NCBI RefSeq assembly: GCF_040954835.1
Contig: NC_090705.1
Span: 10,734,001 to 10,798,000, forward strand
Origin: Lepisosteus oculatus
Lineage: Eukaryota; Chordata; Actinopteri; Semionotiformes; Lepisosteidae
Length of the DNA: 64,000 bases
Reading direction: 5' to 3'
A model generated the notes under the pieces. It was not told where the DNA came from and ran no database searches. It worked only from the letters and a program-made list of their open reading frames with translations. The position numbers and the translations under genes were made by a program. Of the stretch, positions 28,651 to 40,700 are shown piece after piece (the first letter of the stretch is position 1; each line of letters opens with the position of its first letter).

Positions 28651-28794
28651 GGGAAACTTGAAGATAGCGAAACGAAACGTTGAGTCCAAAAAGACATTAC
28701 TGTGCGTCGCGGACAACGAAGAGGGTTTTGTGGGAGATATTTTGGCTTGGATTTGGACTTCATTCGGACTGTTGTATGCATAATTTTCTTGAAA

Positions 28795-31700
28795 ATGTCA
28801 GATATCGGGGACTGGTTTAAGAGTATCCCGTTCATCACCAGATACTGGTTTGCTGGGTCAATCATAGTACCCCTAATAGGAAAACTGGGACTCATTAGTC
28901 CCGTGTACCTCGTTTTGTGGCCGGAATATTTTATTAACAAATTTCAGGTAAGACAAGATCTGACTCTGCTCAATTGAAACCCCGTTACGCGTCGGTTAAT
29001 CCTAGAAATGCAAAATAAATTTATTTTTCTACATATGACATCATTATTAAACAACGTTTGACGTTTTAGTTTTCTCTTTACTGCAAAGCGTGGTGATTTT
29101 TACTGCCTTTCTGTGTCTGTTATTTATTTTCAGAGTTCAAGGAATTCATTTCAGGGAGTCATTTACTACCTTGACAGACTGGCGTTTCTCGCCGTTTGTA
29201 ACCTGCCGATATGCATGTTGTTTGTTTTTTACAAGAATGCGGTCGTTATGGGCATTTTTAAATATATTATCGAAATACGGCGGAGTTAAAGAACCAAAAC
29301 AATGCCGAACAGGGCTTTATTGGCGAGCTAGGCCTGACGAGTGTACGTCCCCTCGATTGACAAGCAAGCTGTCCACTCGCGTGCGCGTCAGTTCCCCGGT
29401 CTCCAATGGTGACGCAGCGGCGGTCGGACTTCCGGGAAACCGTGACGCTTTGTGATCGCAAACTAACCCCCAGACATTGAGAAGGATTTGTGTTGGGATA
29501 CTATGATCCGGGCATCGTTTTTTTCTTGTTATTCATTTACATTTCAAGTGTGGAGGAGTAGGATATGAAAGAAATACTAGAATAAAACGTCTGTATTTTA
29601 TTAAAGAAAAAAAATACGATTTAATAGCAATCTGCTAATGGTATACTTTCCCATTACGAGATGAGAATAATCGTAATTAGACAAGTGTAAACTGCTGTTG
29701 ATGTTATAAATATAGTCCCATTATCATCAATCACAACCTTTCTTTACTTGTGATTGATAATAATAGGATTGCATTTATCATTTGTAATGATCTGGTTAGT
29801 GCAGCTTGGTGCATTAGGGTTTTCTGTTACAATATAGTCTTTGTCAAATTAGTAATACTGCTGTAGTACTAATGTAAAATACATCACGGATAATGTGCAA
29901 GTCATGGTTGCTTACTTTTCTTCCTAGTGGAAACTTAAAAAAAAACAATTAAATGAATACTTGGTAGATAGGCCTGTGTACACTCTCTGAAGTATAGTGC
30001 GTTTTGAACACTTATACAAGGTCAGTTAATTCAGGGAAACATGTGAAGGACACAGTGGTTTTCTTGTTTTAAAAGATAATGTATGAATTTTATGGAACGT
30101 GCTAACCATCAGTCTACCCAGAGTTAAACATACTGTATGTTAGTTTATAGTAAAATGAAAATTACTTTCAATTTAGCATTGGAATATCAACTGACTTTTC
30201 TACTTGATTTCTGAAAGAGTTTTAGATGAATCATTGAGTCAGCATGGAAAAAGTGCAGTTTAATTTGGAGAGAACTTACCGGGTGGAGTGGTGGCCCTGT
30301 GGGTAAGGATCTGCGCCTGTGACTGGAAGGTTGCTGGTTCAAATCCCACGGCCGGCAGAGGAATCCTACTCCGTTGGGCACCTGAGCAAGGCCCTTAACC
30401 CCAGGTGCTCCAGGGGTGCTGTATAAGTGGCTGACTCTGCGCTCTGACCCCAAGCTTCTCTCTCCTTGTCTGTTCGCCTGTTGTTCTCATGGAGAGCAAG
30501 CTGGGGTATGTGAAAAGATAAATTCCTAATACAAGAAATTGTATATGACTAATAAAGAGATCTTAACTCTTTATTACTTAACTGTAACCCTGCTTACAAT
30601 TATAAGGTATGTGTCATAACATTAAATGCCCACAAGGTGGTGCTGTTAAAACAGATGCTGTATAAGCTGTGATGCAAGACATACATACCTATACTTCTTG
30701 GTGATGACTGCATGGAGCTTAGTGTATGGTCAGGAAAATATTTAAAAGATGTAAGACTTTTTGACATTGTGTAAAAGGGGTTAATTGTTTAAAATGCACT
30801 TCACGTGCGCTGTGGTTCATGTATCGCAGTTTATTCTGAAGCAGTCCATTAGGTTGACTTTGTCAGTGCCTTTGAATCTTTTGCATGTTTGAATCGGGTC
30901 CCCTCAAATCCAAGAACCTACTTGATCACTGTTCTTTGGCAGCAATATTTCTTTTGTGCTGACCCAAATGTTTTAAATGGAGTCCCCCTAACTCATATTC
31001 ATTGGTTGATATTTTATGCTTTTCTTTATGTATGTTTGAGTGGGCAGCTGCAAAGGAACAAGTAAAGGTTAATTCCACACTGAACAGTAGAAAGAAGAAA
31101 CCCAATATTTCAGCTGTAGTGCCTTGTTCAGGTGTGAAGAACCTAAAGGAACCTCACACCTGAAACTTTCTACTTTTCCGTGTGGAATTACACCTTACTT
31201 GTCTCTTTTACCTGTCTATGTACTACTGTACATGTATAGCTAATAATATTGTTTGCCTGTTTTATTTTTTCCATACATTGCTTGGTGGAAGAAAATGATG
31301 CCAACGTAACCTTCAATCTTCTTCGAGATTAGCATTTCACATCTTAAACTAGACACTCTGCTTTTCTGCAGTGTTTTTGATTTTTTTTTGTGTCGATTCT
31401 ACCATTGCTAACTAGCTTTGATGTTATCTGTATCATTGATATTATGTTAGGAGAAGCAATGGACCTAATGTAGATCCTCGTGGTACTCCACTAACACAGA
31501 GCAATAAGAGCATTTATTTAATCTGTATCCTGTTTTCTATCCATCTACCAGCTCAGTCCAAATACTTGCATTCCTTTTGATGCCAACAGCCTTTAGGTTT
31601 AGAATGATTGATTGTTTTGTGTAACTTAATCAAAAACATTCTGAAAAACCTAATACTGAAGCCATTATCATGTTTTCATTTTATGGTCATATTAATGTCG

Positions 31701-34700
31701 AAAGATTACAAGTGAAAATGGTTAAATATTGAAGATGTAGTGTTTATCACAAAACTGATTTTCAGCTCCCTTTCCTCCTCCCATGTTTTGTATTGCTGTT
31801 TAGAGTAACCATAATCGTGAAGAAACTGTGAAAGTGCTGTGAAAGATGGATCTTGCAAAGACAAGTTTAGACTACAAGGCAAACTTTTCCTCCACTAAGC
31901 ATGCTACATGTGATTCATGGTTTCAGTAACTAGCTACCACTGCGTGTCTTGCCTGTTTGTTTTGAGTGTGAGGCCTGCTGCGTTAGTTGTGTTGTCGAAG
32001 GGGCTGTGGTGAGTGCAGGATCTTGTTACGTCACTGCAGTAAGTCCTGTCTGGTTCCTCCTTCAGTTTTCATCCGAGACGTATTGTGATGCATCAAATAA
32101 ACCCCCCAAGATTACAGATGAGGGGTATTTTGCTCTTTGTGTCTGTTGTTTATTAAGGATTTCTAAAGTCACATACTAACTTAGCAGAACCCATGACTGA
32201 AAATCTGAAAGTGAAGGTGTAGGCAGCTAGATTATTGCATTTCAATTCAACTGTAGTGTGAATTCAGCAGCGTGTACTAAAATAAATGTAGTCTTTTAAG
32301 CCGCATGGGACACCTAGGGGAAGCGAACTGTGTACACAAATTGAGAGTAATGTGTGTGCATTGCTGTAGAAACAGTCACCTTGCTTAACCTTTGGCGGTT
32401 GTGCACATTTCTGTCCCTTTTAATAAGCATGTGTTTAACGTCACTTATCAGAAGTGCTCTTTTTCTTATTTCTCGTTCAACCACATGTTCGACGTCCTTT
32501 GGCTGGAATTGTCACTCGTCGCTGAGCGTAAGCCTGAGACAGGGACAGCTCTCCGTGCTGTAACGCAGTCAAGCGAAAGATGTACTTTTTCTTCTGGCAG
32601 AACTTTGTGTTGGCGAAGCAGCAGCTCGATTATCTGGACACTTAGGGCTGTTTCAGTCTGACCTGTTTTCCTCGAATCCTTGGCCTGAATTCCAATTGAA
32701 ATGCACTTTCCCAGCCAGTCTATGATCTAATGTGAAATTGATTGGAAAGGCGGAGACTCAAGGTTTTGCGTCACAGCCATGAGTCAGAGATGTGCCGGTG
32801 CTTTGCTCTGGCTGACACTTAAGCTGCGTGATTAGAGCCCAGCTCGTATGGGACCAGCTACCTTTCTGTTATTTGGGTCTGTTCTGTTGAGAAACAGGAT
32901 CTGTTTCTTAGCCATTCCCTGTTTACGGTGCTTTTGCATATGCGTTCGTCAGTGCCTCTGTTCTCCAAACGGCATGCAGAGCTCTGGATTCTCCACGGGC
33001 TCGTCTACGCCGTCTGAATTTATAAAGTTTTGCTCGCGTTAAAAGTAACAGTCAGCACTCGCACTGAAAGTGTGAAAGACCTGCTTTGTTAGTTGCCTTT
33101 GCATAAAGTAAAGAGAGACTCCTCAAGTGTGGGGAATTCAGGACTTGATTTCCGTCCAAGGAGGCTCACTTGCAGACAGAGGCTGGACTAGTGCGGTTAG
33201 CTGGAGGACACGTCAGAACATACAGTAAAAAGGGCCCAGTGGCCTCTGGTTCGCTGCCTGTCTAATTCATTTGTTTGCAAAGGTTTATCTCATCCAGTCA
33301 TTACTTGAAAACCAGGGGTATAGCAGTCTTACCAGGTAACTTGTTCCACACTCCCACACCGTTTCGCCTCTTGTTTGTAGTCTAAATAACCCTTCCCTTT
33401 GCGTCTTCTGTATGTGTCTCGCTACTGGGACTGAAGAATTCACAGGATTGATTGTGTAAGTGCCTTTGTTTATCAATAAGAAATTCACAATATTACCTTT
33501 GTAAGTATTTTGTTATTTTTTATTACTTGAGGCAGGTGCCTTTGTAGTCCTTTCTGTTTAAAGATGCGGTCCCCGTAGCCTGTCAGCAGGACATTCCTTC
33601 AAGCAACAGAATGGATTTGGTCACTTTAGTTATGGCTGAGTCCATAGAAGCAGCATTTTTATGATGGCCAGAATTGTGCTCTTTAATCTAACTAAAACTC
33701 TTCTTAATATCCTGAGCAATTTTATTATTTTCCTTCATTTGGGACTCGACAAAGGCATGCTGCTGCCTCATAGCTCTCGGATCCCGGGTTTGATTCTCGT
33801 CATATTTGAGCGAGCTCATATTTGGTATAAACAATCAAGGCCAAAAATCATGAGTCATATTTGTTTGTATCTGTAATGAGTGTTCATATTTTATAAATCG
33901 CTTGGAGTACATTAACAGGACAGCTCCTACAGTGTGCTTTGAGATTTTGATAGTGCTAGGGGGAGATTTGTGACCACTCCTCCAGAATAAGTTTCCCTTG
34001 CTTCCTCATAGCCTGGTTTTGACCCTTTGTCGATTTGCAAGTGAAAGATACTTCCACCATATACTAACCCAGAGGTCTGTACACTTGTCCAGCCCATTTT
34101 TCTAGGTTTGTATTTGTAATTACTCTTCAGAATATTTGGAAATTTAATTTGTTTTTCACATGGAAGTTGTGTATTGCAATATATAAATAAAGGTAAATTA
34201 AAATCTGAATTAAAATACAGCCTTGTTTTCTGTGTTAGGCCACATAATGTGGTACTTTGGAAAGGTGTGTAGAAGTTTTATATAGGCACTATATAGTAGG
34301 GAGAATCTTCATGCTGAAATGTACACTTTAAACCAGAGCTGAGCTTCTTGGCCGAGGGAAACAGGTATTTGATAAAAATATCCTGTACACTTTGAAGTTC
34401 AGGATTCCCACTATTTTAGAAAGTGCTCCATCTGTTTTTATACTGAACATAATCCCGATGAGCGTGTTCAGAAAGCTCATTTTTTGTTTCATCTGACCCT
34501 AAGACCCTATGTTTCCCTTTATGACTCAGATGCCAGTACTCTAGTGGTGCTGTTAGAGTCTAATAGTGCTGTTAGCTGGAGGATACATGAGCACATAAGG
34601 GCCCAGTAGCCAGTAGTTGGCCAAGTTGGAGTTGCAAAGAAAACGCTTCTTCAGTGGAACCTGGCCATGAATACCACATGCATGCAGGTGATGTCGAATG

Positions 34701-37700
34701 GAAGTTTTTGACACTGCATCCTGACAATGCCCGTTTGTTTTGATCCCCAGTTATTGCTTTTGGGCTTAGGGTTGCCTTCCCAACAATATTCTGTCCTGCC
34801 ATATTTCTTGCTCCTGTTTCCTCGGGGGTCTCAGTATATTTGGAGGTCACTGTGCCTTGTGATGTACTGGTGCCCTATAAAGAGATGTGGTCCTTTCTCC
34901 TGCTCTGTGCTCCCAGGGTACTTACGCTTACCAGATAAGAGCAGCTGTCTAATGACGGATGGCTGCATATTTCTAGATTGAAATTTTTTGTTTTGAACTT
35001 GATATCATAACGTTTCTACTTGCTTCCCCGTGTTCTGTAGAGATTTAGATGTCAATACTGACACCTAGCCCTTTTTCTCTTGTGTTTGATCGCCTGTACA
35101 TTTTTTTAAAGGTTCTGTATGGAGGTTTGAAATCGCACCGTTCTGCTGCGCAGACAGCCTCTTTGCAAACTGTCATCCGAGTTGACACGGATGGGATGGA
35201 ACAAAAACGGCTGAAAGCGTTTTCTGTTCTCGGGCGACATACCTGTTAGAGCAGCTCTGTGAATACGATTAGGAAAGACAGGGAAAACAAGCGTTAAAGC
35301 TGAGCTTCACAAGTTTACGGGAAAAAAAAAAGATTTGTGGTTTATGATGATGTAGCAATATTAAATGACTTAGTCCTGTTTTAAGAAAGTACCACGATTG
35401 TATGTGGTTCAGTTCAACCCCATGAACAACATCTGGGCGATAAATCTGTTTTCAGGCACTGGTCCTGGCATGCTTGCAGACTAGTTTGTTTTTGAGGCCA
35501 GGAGGTTTGCACTGAGAGACAACCTGCTAATTTCTGATTTTTCTCTTCCTGGCCAAAGCAGTATACAGTGGCCTAGTTTTCAGGAATGCGCACAGTTGAG
35601 GGAACAGTATGCAGTTTTTCTTTCCTTTCTATTAGTTTGTGTTTGTTACATGGACAGCACACAGTGGTGATATTCATGTACTATGTGTGTTGTAAAGTAC
35701 AGAAGACCTGTTAACGTTACATGTGTGCAGCAGGCTGTAAGCAGATTGTGTTTTTGGAAGGCTTTTTTTGTATTATGATTTGATTGCCACTGAATCTCCC
35801 AGAGAATTATTGTGCTTGTAGGCCTGCCAATGTACATAGGAGATGTTCTAAACAAGAGGGGAGACAATTTGGCCCATCGAGATCATTAGGTTTCCCCTCA
35901 GCCTCAGCCGTGTGGGCTGGGTAGTTTGTTCCATGATCCCATGCAATTTCACTGCTTTTCGCTTATTACAGACGAAGGTATAAATTGTATGGTTGCAACC
36001 TTTTCTTGTATTTAAAAATATAGATAAAAAGTAGGCAGATGGGATATTTTTAAAGAAATAACAAATGAACCCTTTTTACACAGGCTGTTTTGTTAACAAA
36101 GAGACTCTCACTGGTGTAGTACTTCGGAAAACAAAACTTTTTTTGTAATTTGCATAAGTTCATCATTGCAAGAATGCTGTGTTAACCTGAATATGCAGTG
36201 ATAAGTAGCTGTATTAGTGCCTGACATCATTTTAAATGAGCCAAGTGGACCTCTGGTGGGTTGCTTGGGCTAAACAACTGAATATCTTTTGCCCTTTCCT
36301 CAGATATTTAAATAAACCGTTTTTAGCACACCACATCCTATATGAAAGTTGCAGATGGCTTATATCAGTACTGATTTGAGAATCCCGTTTTTCATCTGCC
36401 AACTTGCATTTCAGTGTTTGCATTTACTCTTTTGTTTTTCTCCATAACCTCAAGCAGGAATTTGAAAAGGTCATGCAGATCATCTCTAGAAATGCTGAAC
36501 TGTTATAGAACAGCGCAGACATGATCACACGCCTGTTGGATATGCTGCCACCACAGTGTTAATGCTTAGCAGGCACAGAGATCGGGGACTGACTGTGAGT
36601 TTCCATTTAGCTGCATATATAAAAAAAAAATAGAGCCTCTTGTTTACTGACCCAGTAATCCATGCCAGGGAATTACTAAGCAAGTGTGGATGACAGAACA
36701 GCCAAATGCGTCCGTTTTATTGCGCTTGTCTGGGCTGCACCAGAACCGGTACACTAAGGACCCGTGGACAGAGTAATATAACCTGTTTCCATCCATCCGT
36801 TTTCCAACTACTTTATCCAGGTCAGGGTCACCTGGGATCTGGTGCCTATCCTGGCAAGCAGTGGGCGTGGGCTGGGATAATCCTTGGAAGGGATTCCAGT
36901 CCATCGCAGGCAGACAAACACACACTCACACCAGAGACGGTTTTTCCCGAAGGTCAATTAACCTTCCAGTACGTGTTTGGATTGTGGGTGGAAACCGGAG
37001 CACCTGGAGGAAACCCATGAGGACATGAGCAGAACATACAAACTCCACACAGACAGCACCCCAGGAATTAAACCTGATGCTGCTAACCACTGCGCCACCA
37101 TTCCACCCAACCTTTTTCCAACATGAATTTGTCTGCAGAACCCCATTGAGCTGGTGTGGCACTCATTAAGGAATACTGATCATTGCTGACTTTTTAGGGC
37201 CTCAGCTGAGGTTGCTAAGCTGACGTTTTAAGGCCCTAGCTAGTCACAAATTCTCCCAGTATTAGTGACTGGCCTTACAACCTAGGTTAGTTGATGTTAG
37301 GCAAAACAATTTAGTCTTGCCTGTTAGTTTCGAGGAAAGATGTACATCCTCTGTGCCATTTATATGTGTGTGTTGTTAATTGTGCTTGAAGCAAGAATCC
37401 TTTTACCAATTAACCGCCACCCGTTAAAGGCAAACAAGATGGGAGTTGAGACCTGTCATTTGTAGCCTTCAAGTAATTTTTGCAGTGTGTTGGCTTACAC
37501 TTTTAATATTGGTTCGGTGACAAAGTAGTGCATATTTAAAATTGTATTTTGAGATCTTGCCTAGATGTGCGACAAGTGTTTAGATGCAAGATGCAGTTAT
37601 GAATACAGTTCAGCCCTGTTCCAGACTATGCAAGAGACTTTTGTTTCAGTAGGTACAATCTTTAAAGTAAGCTCAAGGTACAGTGCTTTACTTGAGTGGA

Positions 37701-40700
37701 TTCCAATGGGAGATTTTTACACAGTATTGAGAGTGTGAGTGAGAGACTTTAGAAGAGTCCACATCCATCCAACAACCACTCTTGTTTCCATTTTTTACTA
37801 CAGATATGGAGACCCATAACCTCAACATTGTACTTCCCCGTCGGCCCTGGCACCGGATTCCTATACTTGGTCAACTTGTATTTCCTTTACCAGTACTCAA
37901 CAAGGCTTGAAACAGGTAGGTAGCAGTCCAATACTGATGATTTTTATGGATGATCTAGCAGGTACTGGTGTTTAGGACCGAACAATGTAAGCGTTCGACA
38001 AGGGAAGCTGCCATCAAACTCGGGAGAAAATATGCTCTTTTGTCTGTCATTTGTTTTATCATCTGCATCATGTTTCTGAAAAAAACACTTTAAACCCAAG
38101 AGCTGCATGCAAGTAGTTTCAGGTGTTTTGGATACGTTTGATGCTTATAACCATATCATATCATGCCAGCAGCCATATCACCCTGCAACTCACAGCTGCC
38201 AGCCCACTGAAGCTCAGCAGGTGTGAGCCTGGTCAGTACCTGGATGGGAGACCTCCTGGGAAAAACTATGGTTGCTGCTGGAAGAAGTGTTAGTATGGCC
38301 ACCAGGGGGTGCTCACCCTGTGGTCTGTGATGGTCCTGCTGCCCCAGTATAGTGACTGGGACACTACTGTCAAAAAGGTGCTGTCCTGTCCTATCTGTGG
38401 TCATAAAAAAATCTCGAAAAGAGGAGGGGTGTTACCTTCCCTTCCTGGCCAAATGTTCCATTGTCCTTTACCAATCATGGCCTCCTTTACCAACTGGCTT
38501 CATCACTCTGTTCTCCTCCCCACTGAGAGCTGTGGTGAGCATTCTGGCGCACTGTGGCTGCCACCACATCATCCAGGAGGGGTTGCACACTGGTGGTGGA
38601 GGGGAGTCTCCATTACCTGTAAAGCGCTTTGAGCGGAGTGTCTAGAATAACACTATATAAGTGTAAGCAATTATTATTATTATAACGTTTCCTTGGCAAA
38701 GGGTTGTGATGGTCATGAGATTGTCAGTGTCCACAGCTCTGGCTTGAGTCCCCATGAAAGCCTGAGTTCTGAACTGGTTATACGTGATCAAAGCAGGAGG
38801 CAGATTTCTAAAACTGACTCAATTGCAGCACCTCTGTTTAATAGTATTTACCATGCTTCCTTTTACAGGTGCCTTTGATGGGAAGCCAGCAGACTATGTA
38901 TTTATGCTGCTTTTCAATTGGATTTGCATTGTTGTATCCTTTGGACCGTCCATTGTTGTATTTTCTAAAGTAGTAAACAGTATGTACAAGGCTCTGGTAT
39001 CTGTATTCTTATTTGTAATATTCTTTCACTCTTGTCTGAATTGATCTGTAGTTTCCACATCCCAGAAAACCAAAATGTTTAAGTACTTTCTCTCAGGGTC
39101 ATTTCATCCTTTTAGCTGTGGTTTTGTCTATTTCAAAGATTTTTAAATTAGCCTGAATTCCTTTTAGCCCTTTTTCCCTTAACCTTATGCACACAGATAA
39201 CAGGATTAATCATGGACATGCAGGTAAGTCTTTCCTCTCCTGACACATTCAGCTTCCGGCTCTTTTGATTCTTTGATGGCTTTTTAAAATGACACTTCCC
39301 ATCTGCAAGTGCAACTATATAAAAACAACACTTTTTCGTTGCAAAAAATACCATAAGGGAAACTGACTGCTGTAAAGTACAAAGTGAGTCTGTGAAGCAG
39401 CAAGAATGACCCTTGGGTGTGCTGAAAAAAATGTGGACATGTAACAGATCATAGTATTGCAGAACTCCATGGTTATGTTTTTTTTCATATAGACCTAATT
39501 TTTACAGAAAACGGGTGAATTTTTTTACTGTCTCCCTCCCCAGTGGTGTCTCTAGAGATGTAAGATCTGAGGACTAGAATACATTGACTAAGGGTTTAGT
39601 GATCTTTATTACCTCATTACATTGATGTAGTGCTCTAGATGAAGTATCTCTTATAGCCTGTGTATGCAATGGAGAGTGTATGGAAGACCATTTTCAACTA
39701 GTCAAGGGAGCAGACGTTTTTAGAGATCAGAAGAACTGGTATTTTACAGTTTTTAGGAGTTTAGTAAAGCCTCTTATTTTGACTCTCAAATCAATCTCTA
39801 AAAAAAGCACCCAGGTGTTTTTCCTGACTGGCAGTTTTGAAGAATGTGTACGTATAAACAACAAGTTAGGCTGGCCTCTTCATACACCTTCCTGTTTTGG
39901 ACTTGGGTGGAACAGAAACTTGAGAAAATCAGACCTATTGTTCTTCTGATGGTAAATAGAATGTATTATTTGTTTTGTAACAGATCAATTTTGTTTTACA
40001 GCTCTTGATGATTCCGCTGATAATGTCAGTGCTGTATGTGTGGGCTCAGCTGAACAGGGACATGATTGTGTCCTTCTGGTTTGGGACTAGATTTAAGGTA
40101 CAGTACACTGAGCACAGGCTCTGGCATGCCCTAAGAAAGCATAAAGGCAAAAACAATACAAATACAGTAAAAATGTGAATGTGGTTATTTCCTTTACATT
40201 TCATCTGTAAGATTACATAATATTTAGAGCACTAAAGAAACATTCAGAGTGTGTGCTTCATTAATTTCTTTCAACTGATCTGTTTCAGGCTTGCTATCTT
40301 CCTTGGGTGATCCTGGGATTCAATTATATCATTGGAGGATCGTAAGTGTTTCATATTTTATCACAGATGTGCAGTATAGAAAGCGGAAATGTCTGCTGTT
40401 CTTTATGTGTTGGGCTTTTGTAATATTTTTAATGCCCTTTAATTAATTTTTTAAATTGTATGTATTGTTTCCTAAAGACGTGTTCCTCATAAGCAAACAA
40501 GTAGTAATAATGATCAATAAAATGTGAGTGTGTGTGAATGGCCCATGCTAAAGAATGTAAAGTAAAAAAAACAAATTAAAGTCATATCAACTTCATGGTG
40601 GCATATTCTTTTCTCATTGTCCTTTCCTGCATACAGCATTGTCAATGAACTTATTGGAAACCTTGTTGGGCACTTGTACTTCTTCCTGATGTTCAAGTAT

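Larger units (their letters stand above)
27513..28794. promoter_or_regulatory. Divergent TBC1D31 / DERL1 promoter interval
   Basis: The two start codons face away from each other across 1282 bp, as in the human head-to-head pair. The interval is richer in CpG near each gene than the flanking introns. It must contain both 5' UTRs and core promoters; no TATA box stands out. Transcription start sites cannot be set from sequence alone. Confidence 0.65.
28948..37803 (+). other. DERL1 intron 1
   Basis: 8.9 kb of mainly AT-rich DNA. Besides the features listed separately, it holds worn retroelement pieces at about 30835-31010, 31370-31700, 33265-33490 and 35845-35990. I see no convincing nested gene. 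Confidence 0.7.

Noticed and set aside
30285-30360. Possible tRNA gene
   Set aside because: A and B boxes are present but no full cloverleaf, and a SINE body follows.
38163-38270. Possible 5S rRNA gene
   Set aside because: 5S-like sequence is diverged and fused to a repeated SINE body; six other copies in the window carry the same fusion or tail.
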